Of a stretch of DNA of 55,125 nt, positions 50,925-55,125 are shown one piece after another. The stretch comes from Cyclobacteriaceae bacterium (lineage in GTDB: Bacteria; Bacteroidota; Bacteroidia; Cytophagales; Cyclobacteriaceae), in the NCBI GenBank assembly GCA_028278225.1, contig JANQEU010000090.1, positions 1 to 55,125 on the forward strand. The letters run 5' to 3'. Each line of letters starts with the position of its first letter. Position 1 is the first letter of the stretch. Under the pieces are notes generated by a model. It saw only the letters and a program-made list of their open reading frames with translations. It searched no databases and was not told where the DNA came from. A program made the position numbers and the translations under genes.

Positions 50925-53900
50925 TTATCGAACTAATTCCAAATATCCTTGAATTATATCACTTCCGTCACCTGTATCAATAACGAAGAAATAAGTACCA
51001 ACGGGTAATTTACGTGTAGTTGAACCTACGTTGCTAAAGCCATCGAATCGTCTGGTTCTGTTATCATAGCCCTTGGTCTCCCAGACTTTTGTTCCTCCCC
51101 GGGTGAATATCTCTACTGTATTATTCGGGAACAGATCCAGACAATCAAGCAATAAGTAATCATTAAGACCGTCGGCATTAGCTGAAACCCCGTTATAGAT
51201 TCTTATGCTAGGCTCAATTGTAAACACATCTTCAACATATTTACAATGTTTGTCCGTCCAGAATTCAACCCGGTAAGAACCTGGTAATGCGTCCACAAGT
51301 TGGATATCGGTTGATACAACTATTCCATCACTGTTAATCCATACAATAGAGTCGATGGCAGTAAATTCATAGTCCGTTGTATCGGCCTGATCCAGGGACT
51401 GCGGTTGTTCAAACTTGATGAATGCCCTGCCGGAAAACTGGTTTGTTGAGCCGTCTTCCGTTCTCAGGCACAATGATTGCGTCACATCCACAATAAAGTT
51501 CGGAACAACAATTCCATTATTAATTGTCACTTCCCCTGCCGAGGAAATGCAACCTGTAGAGAGCTGAGTTGCCACTACCCTGTATGTTGTGGTGTCCAGG
51601 GTGGTCACTTCGGCTCCCGTGAACAGCACGGTACCCGGATCATCAGCCCTGTACCATTCGAAGAGATAATCATCGATTTGACCCTGAACGCTGGCTCTCG
51701 CAACACCATTAGGGAATTCGCAATCATTGCGATCAGTGATCAGGATTACATTAGGAACAGGGATAATGGGTGTTTCATCAAGTATATCGAAAGGTGCGAT
51801 CTGCACACAACCAGTCAATAGATCTGTTATCACTGCACTGTATGTTCCGGCTGCTAATGAGTCCGCATATAATCCATTCGTGAATGGCTGAATCCCGGCA
51901 GTATCCGTCCCTACAATCCAGTCAATATTATATCTGAATACATCAGGATCGCCTTCAATACTGGCAAACCCATTGGCAAGTTCAGGATAACACATGGTCA
52001 GATGTGCACCAACATCCACTGTCAGTGCCGGAGTTTCCGTTTCGTCGACCACATTTACGAATATAGGGTCAGAAGTGAAGCATGAAACAACGTTGTCCAC
52101 CACATACACTGTATAAGTTCCGCCACTCAATCCCTGAATGGATGATCCTGATCCGATATACGCTGAATTTGAAGGATCAAGGTCAGAGGTCACACTTCCG
52201 CTAAACCAGTAATAAGTGTAATCTGAACCTCGATATTCAGGATTATCTCCGATATTCAACACACTGGCAGCCGCCTGACCATTTGGATTAGTGCAGTTAG
52301 TATTCGGTGCCGTGGAGGTGCTAATGGTTAGAGGCAACAACAGATCATCTTCGATACTATATGCAGCCGAGGTCTCACATCCAGTTGAAAGATCGGTTAC
52401 GGTAATGGTATATGTTCCTGCTGCGATGCTGTCGAGAGTTGTACCCTGGAATCCCGTATTCCAATCAAATTGATATAAAGATTCGTCAGTAGAGCCATTA
52501 GCCGTTACTGATATTCTTCCTGTAGGATTGTTAGTATCACAGGATGTATTGTTCTTGGAGATGGCTTCATTGTTAATTGGATTAAATGCCAGTGCAATAA
52601 CGGGGTAGGAGACATTATCCTCACTCAGGTCAACTTCAACATAATTAGTTGTACAGGATGTTTCGGTGTGTGTAGCCTGAACAAAATAGGTCACTCCCGG
52701 CTCGCCTGTTAATAACGAGTCGCTGGCACTATCCTGAACCAGGGCACCTCCATTCCCTGGATCACCGGCGTAAAATTGGAATGTGTAATCCGATAATGAG
52801 CCCGAGCTCACACCTGTAACGGCAATGATACCATTGGCAGGATTGCAAGTTGTGGGATCCATTGAGAATGACGTGGTGATCTCAGGAGCCTGTGGTGTAT
52901 TCTCAAGCGTATATGTCAGATCTGATGAGCATCCTGAAACATTATTGGTGATAGTGACGGTATAATCCCCTGCAAAAACATTTTGCAACGTATCAGTGGT
53001 ACTGACAACAGTTGAACTGGCATCTGCCCAGGAGAAAGTGTAATCACTGTTATTACTGGATTGACCATCACCGGTTGCAATTACAATTGCATTTCCGGAG
53101 CCTGTTGCCGCGCAGCTTGAATCGGCCTCAACCAATATTATTTGTATTTCAGGTGCAGCAGGATTATCACCAATACTGAAAGCAACAAGTTCGGACTCGC
53201 AATTTGAATCATTTCGTTCGATTGACGCATAATAACTTCCGGGAGCGAGACTGTCTAGTTGTAATGGCGACGTTGGATCCGGATCATTGATTAAAGTAGT
53301 GCCATCCGATTCAAACCAGATCGCCGTATAGTCTGCCGCAATTGCGGCAGAATCCAGATCGACTCCGTCATATCTGCCGGCAGTGATTTCAAATGTACCA
53401 TCACCTCCAGTTCCACATATCGAGTTGTCAGTTACACTGTAATCTGTGATAAATGGGAATATCGGTTCATTGTTGATCTCCACAGTTTGGGATATTCTGC
53501 AATTCGTTGTGGTATTGATCACTTTTACAGTGTAATTACCATCAGGAACATTTGCTAATAGTAAATCTGTATCATTGACCGAGGTGTATGTTACACTAAC
53601 CTCCGTACCGGCTGTTGTATCACTTCCAGTATACCATTGATAGCTATAATTTGCAGTGGGAGCAGCCCCGTTGATCGAAGTTATTTCAAGACTCCCAACC
53701 TCATTACCACTTGCTCCACAATCAGTATTAGGAACCATCGTAATTCCATCGATGGTAGGTTTGATAGCATCATCCTCAATGACAATATCAAAACTTGATG
53801 AACAACCGGAAGTTGTCGTTGCGGTAAAAGTGTAGGTCTCAGATAATAAGTCAGACAATACGATAGTAGAGGTCGCACCTGCTCCGGAAGGAACGGGATT

Positions 53901-55125
53901 CACATTGTAGGTTCCGGCACTATTCTGAACATTCCACGAGAAGTCATCGATATTTTGATCAGTTCCATTTAATGTAACATCACCAAAATCGATGGTAATG
54001 GTTCCGTTACCAGAAGTAGTACAAACTGTGTTGTTTGTGGTAGCAATATCGCCAACATTGAAATTAGGGAATGTCTGTTCAGATACAATTTCAAACGTCC
54101 TTGTAGAAGTGCAGAAGTTGTCATTGTCCTGGATCAGCACCGTATAGAATCCTGTTGCCAGGTCATCAGCTGTGCTGAAAGAATTATTGCCAGCTGAGGT
54201 AAAGCTGAATGAAGGACTTCCACCGGTATCCTGTCCGATAAACCAGGTGAAGGTCGGATCTGTAGCTCCGCTAACTGAAGCTGTGATATTTATTCCACCG
54301 CTATTCGTACCGGAACAGCTTGAATTCGATGTAATCGTACTGGTAGCTATATCAGGAGCAGTAACATCTTCGAGGATGTCTACGCTCAGATATTCCGAAG
54401 TACAGTTATATGTCTGATCATAAGCAGTTACATAGTAAGTGCCTGCTCCAAGCCCGGTAGGCTGTGTACCCATCGTAAATGTGGCTATTGTATTGAACGC
54501 ATCATCGTAGTACGTCAGGGTATAGGTTGAAACTACAACCCCGCTAAATCTTGTCGTACTGGGAGCATTGATCGTAAATGCTCCATTATCATTTGCACCT
54601 CCTGATCCACAGTTGGTATCATTTGTGATTGTGGACAGCGTCACATCCACTACTACCGGATCATTTTCCAGGGTAAATGTTGCTATTCCGACACAACCAT
54701 CACCACTACCGGTTGGACCATCATCTTCCACAGTGACGTAGTAATCACCTGCACCCAGACCGGTTATCTGATCATCGGTATTAGTTACAGTATTAAATGC
54801 AGGATTCGATCCGTTCCCCAGGTCAGCGCCTGCTAATATTGCTACTCCGGATCCCGGGGTTCCAAAATACCAGGTATAGGTATATGAACCACCATCATCA
54901 TTGGAGAGACCGGCCGTTAAAGTTCCATCACCGGCGATCACTGGATGAGCGGGGTTGCAAACCGTATTGGCAGTAGAAGTTATGGAAACTGCGGGAACGA
55001 CACTTGCGTCATCAATCACAAACTGCACGGCAGGGGAAGAGCAACCGGGCACGACGGCATCGGCAGCGTCTACGCTTGCGACGAGGTAGTAAGTACCCGG
55101 CGCAAGGCCTGTAAAGTCAGGTGCA
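50925..55125 (-). CDS. Giant SprB-like repetitive surface adhesin, C-terminal part
   Basis: At least 1400 residues are in the window; no in-frame stop occurs up to the right edge, so the gene starts outside. The visible part has 13 modules of about 85-120 residues and a partial one. Each begins near a Cys in the context N/D/S-T/S-x-C followed by Gly/Asn-rich turns, has a central aromatic strand with Trp or Tyr, then Leu-x-x-Gly-x-Tyr-x-Val, and ends with a second Cys (for example Ser-Gly-Cys-Ser-Ser), probably a disulfide per module. The last 94 residues (about 50928-51210) form a gliding-motility-type type IX sorting domain (Val-Ser-Ala-Asn-Ala-Asp-Gly-Leu-Asn-Asp, Val-Glu-Ile-Phe-Thr-Arg-Gly-Gly). 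It should be a surface adhesin for gliding or attachment, co-expressed with the SprF-like protein. Confidence 0.92.
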   Translation of the reverse strand, partial: APDFTGLAPGTYYLVASVDAADAVVPGCSSPAVQFVIDDASVVPAVSITSTANTVCNPAHPVIAGDGTLTAGLSNDDGGSYTYTWYFGTPGSGVAILAGADLGNGSNPAFNTVTNTDDQITGLGAGDYYVTVEDDGPTGSGDGCVGIATFTLENDPVVVDVTLSTITNDTNCGSGGANDNGAFTINAPSTTRFSGVVVSTYTLTYYDDAFNTIATFTMGTQPTGLGAGTYYVTAYDQTYNCTSEYLSVDILEDVTAPDIATSTITSNSSCSGTNSGGINITASVSGATDPTFTWFIGQDTGGSPSFSFTSAGNNSFSTADDLATGFYTVLIQDNDNFCTSTRTFEIVSEQTFPNFNVGDIATTNNTVCTTSGNGTITIDFGDVTLNGTDQNIDDFSWNVQNSAGTYNVNPVPSGAGATSTIVLSDLLSETYTFTATTTSGCSSSFDIVIEDDAIKPTIDGITMVPNTDCGASGNEVGSLEITSINGAAPTANYSYQWYTGSDTTAGTEVSVTYTSVNDTDLLLANVPDGNYTVKVINTTTNCRISQTVEINNEPIFPFITDYSVTDNSICGTGGDGTFEITAGRYDGVDLDSAAIAADYTAIWFESDGTTLINDPDPTSPLQLDSLAPGSYYASIERNDSNCESELVAFSIGDNPAAPEIQIILVEADSSCAATGSGNAIVIATGDGQSSNNSDYTFSWADASSTVVSTTDTLQNVFAGDYTVTITNNVSGCSSDLTYTLENTPQAPEITTSFSMDPTTCNPANGIIAVTGVSSGSLSDYTFQFYAGDPGNGGALVQDSASDSLLTGEPGVTYFVQATHTETSCTTNYVEVDLSEDNVSYPVIALAFNPINNEAISKNNTSCDTNNPTGRISVTANGSTDESLYQFDWNTGFQGTTLDSIAAGTYTITVTDLSTGCETSAAYSIEDDLLLPLTISTSTAPNTNCTNPNGQAAASVLNIGDNPEYRGSDYTYYWFSGSVTSDLDPSNSAYIGSGSSIQGLSGGTYTVYVVDNVVSCFTSDPIFVNVVDETETPALTVDVGAHLTMCYPELANGFASIEGDPDVFRYNIDWIVGTDTAGIQPFTNGLYADSLAAGTYSAVITDLLTGCVQIAPFDILDETPIIPVPNVILITDRNDCEFPNGVARASVQGQIDDYLFEWYRADDPGTVLFTGAEVTTLDTTTYRVVATQLSTGCISSAGEVTINNGIVVPNFIVDVTQSLCLRTEDGSTNQFSGRAFIKFEQPQSLDQADTTDYEFTAIDSIVWINSDGIVVSTDIQLVDALPGSYRVEFWTDKHCKYVEDVFTIEPSIRIYNGVSANADGLNDYLLLDCLDLFPNNTVEIFTRGGTKVWETKGYDNRTRRFDGFSNVGSTTRKLPVGTYFFVIDTGDGSDIIQGYLELVR

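Noticed and set aside
50925-55125. Repeats of the adhesin as a DNA repeat or CRISPR-like array
   Set aside because: The periodicity is at the protein level with diverged DNA and unequal module lengths; no short identical repeats with spacers exist.
1-55125. tRNA or rRNA genes, insertion sequences, CRISPR arrays, integrase genes
   Set aside because: I read the intergenic gaps for cloverleaf-like arms with CCA ends, transposase motifs and regular direct repeats and saw none; a tRNAscan or ISfinder search would settle it.

Overview
The window looks like a chromosomal segment of a Bacteroidota bacterium, most likely from the Cytophagales side of the phylum. Evidence: a giant SprB-like surface protein ending in a gliding-motility/type IX secretion C-terminal domain, next to a PorP/SprF-family partner; promoter-like TAnnTTTG elements; mostly weak ribosome binding sites; many secreted proteins and lipoproteins; and the gene order miaB - sigma-54 activator - lptE - TPR gene - secG near groES-groEL, which I recall as common in this phylum. 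No tRNA, rRNA, CRISPR array, insertion sequence or prophage was seen.

Layout. 1-4.4 kb: start of a secreted protein, a 658-base gene-poor gap, and single genes (VanZ-like, Cys-rich GNAT, NAD(P)-binding protein), then a reverse-strand msrB/DinB pair. 4.4-8.9 kb: lhgO and a large Asp-box (sortilin-like) secreted protein. 9.2-15 kb: a complete tripartite RND efflux operon, meeting a DD-carboxypeptidase gene tail to tail. 16.4-20 kb: Na+/H+ antiporter, GOLPH3-like (GPP34) protein, and a TrkA-domain K+ channel coupled to a small lipoprotein. 20-25.5 kb: MFS carrier, GH15 hydrolase and a fused trehalose-phosphate synthase/phosphatase. 25.6-29.8 kb: DnaQ-like exonuclease, an unknown small protein, DnaB, an MDR oxidoreductase and a TPR protein. 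29.8-35.5 kb: etfBA, a bifunctional nuclease, a nucleoside transporter, methylglyoxal synthase and PEP carboxykinase. 35.8-39.5 kb: a POT peptide transporter and a two-gene acyltransferase operon resembling glycine/ornithine-lipid synthesis. 40-48.3 kb: groESL and the reverse operon miaB to secG. 48.3-55.1 kb: YceI-like lipoprotein, gamma carbonic anhydrase, holin-like membrane protein, SprF-like protein and the 3' part of the sprB-like gene, which runs off the right edge.

Most of the content is central metabolism, envelope biogenesis and stress physiology rather than a mobile island. The points most worth a second look are: (i) five of nine convergent gene pairs end on a single 4-base YTAR site that supplies both stop codons; (ii) a sigma-54-like promoter with TGTCA/TGACA half-sites in front of groESL, about 3.4 kb from a gene for a receiver-less sigma-54 activator; (iii) the aminolipid acyltransferase pair; (iv) a bacterial GOLPH3-like gene directly after an antiporter; (v) a histone-H1-like Lys/Ala/Thr linker inside a TPR protein of the lptE-secG operon; and (vi) several unrecognised conserved-looking proteins.
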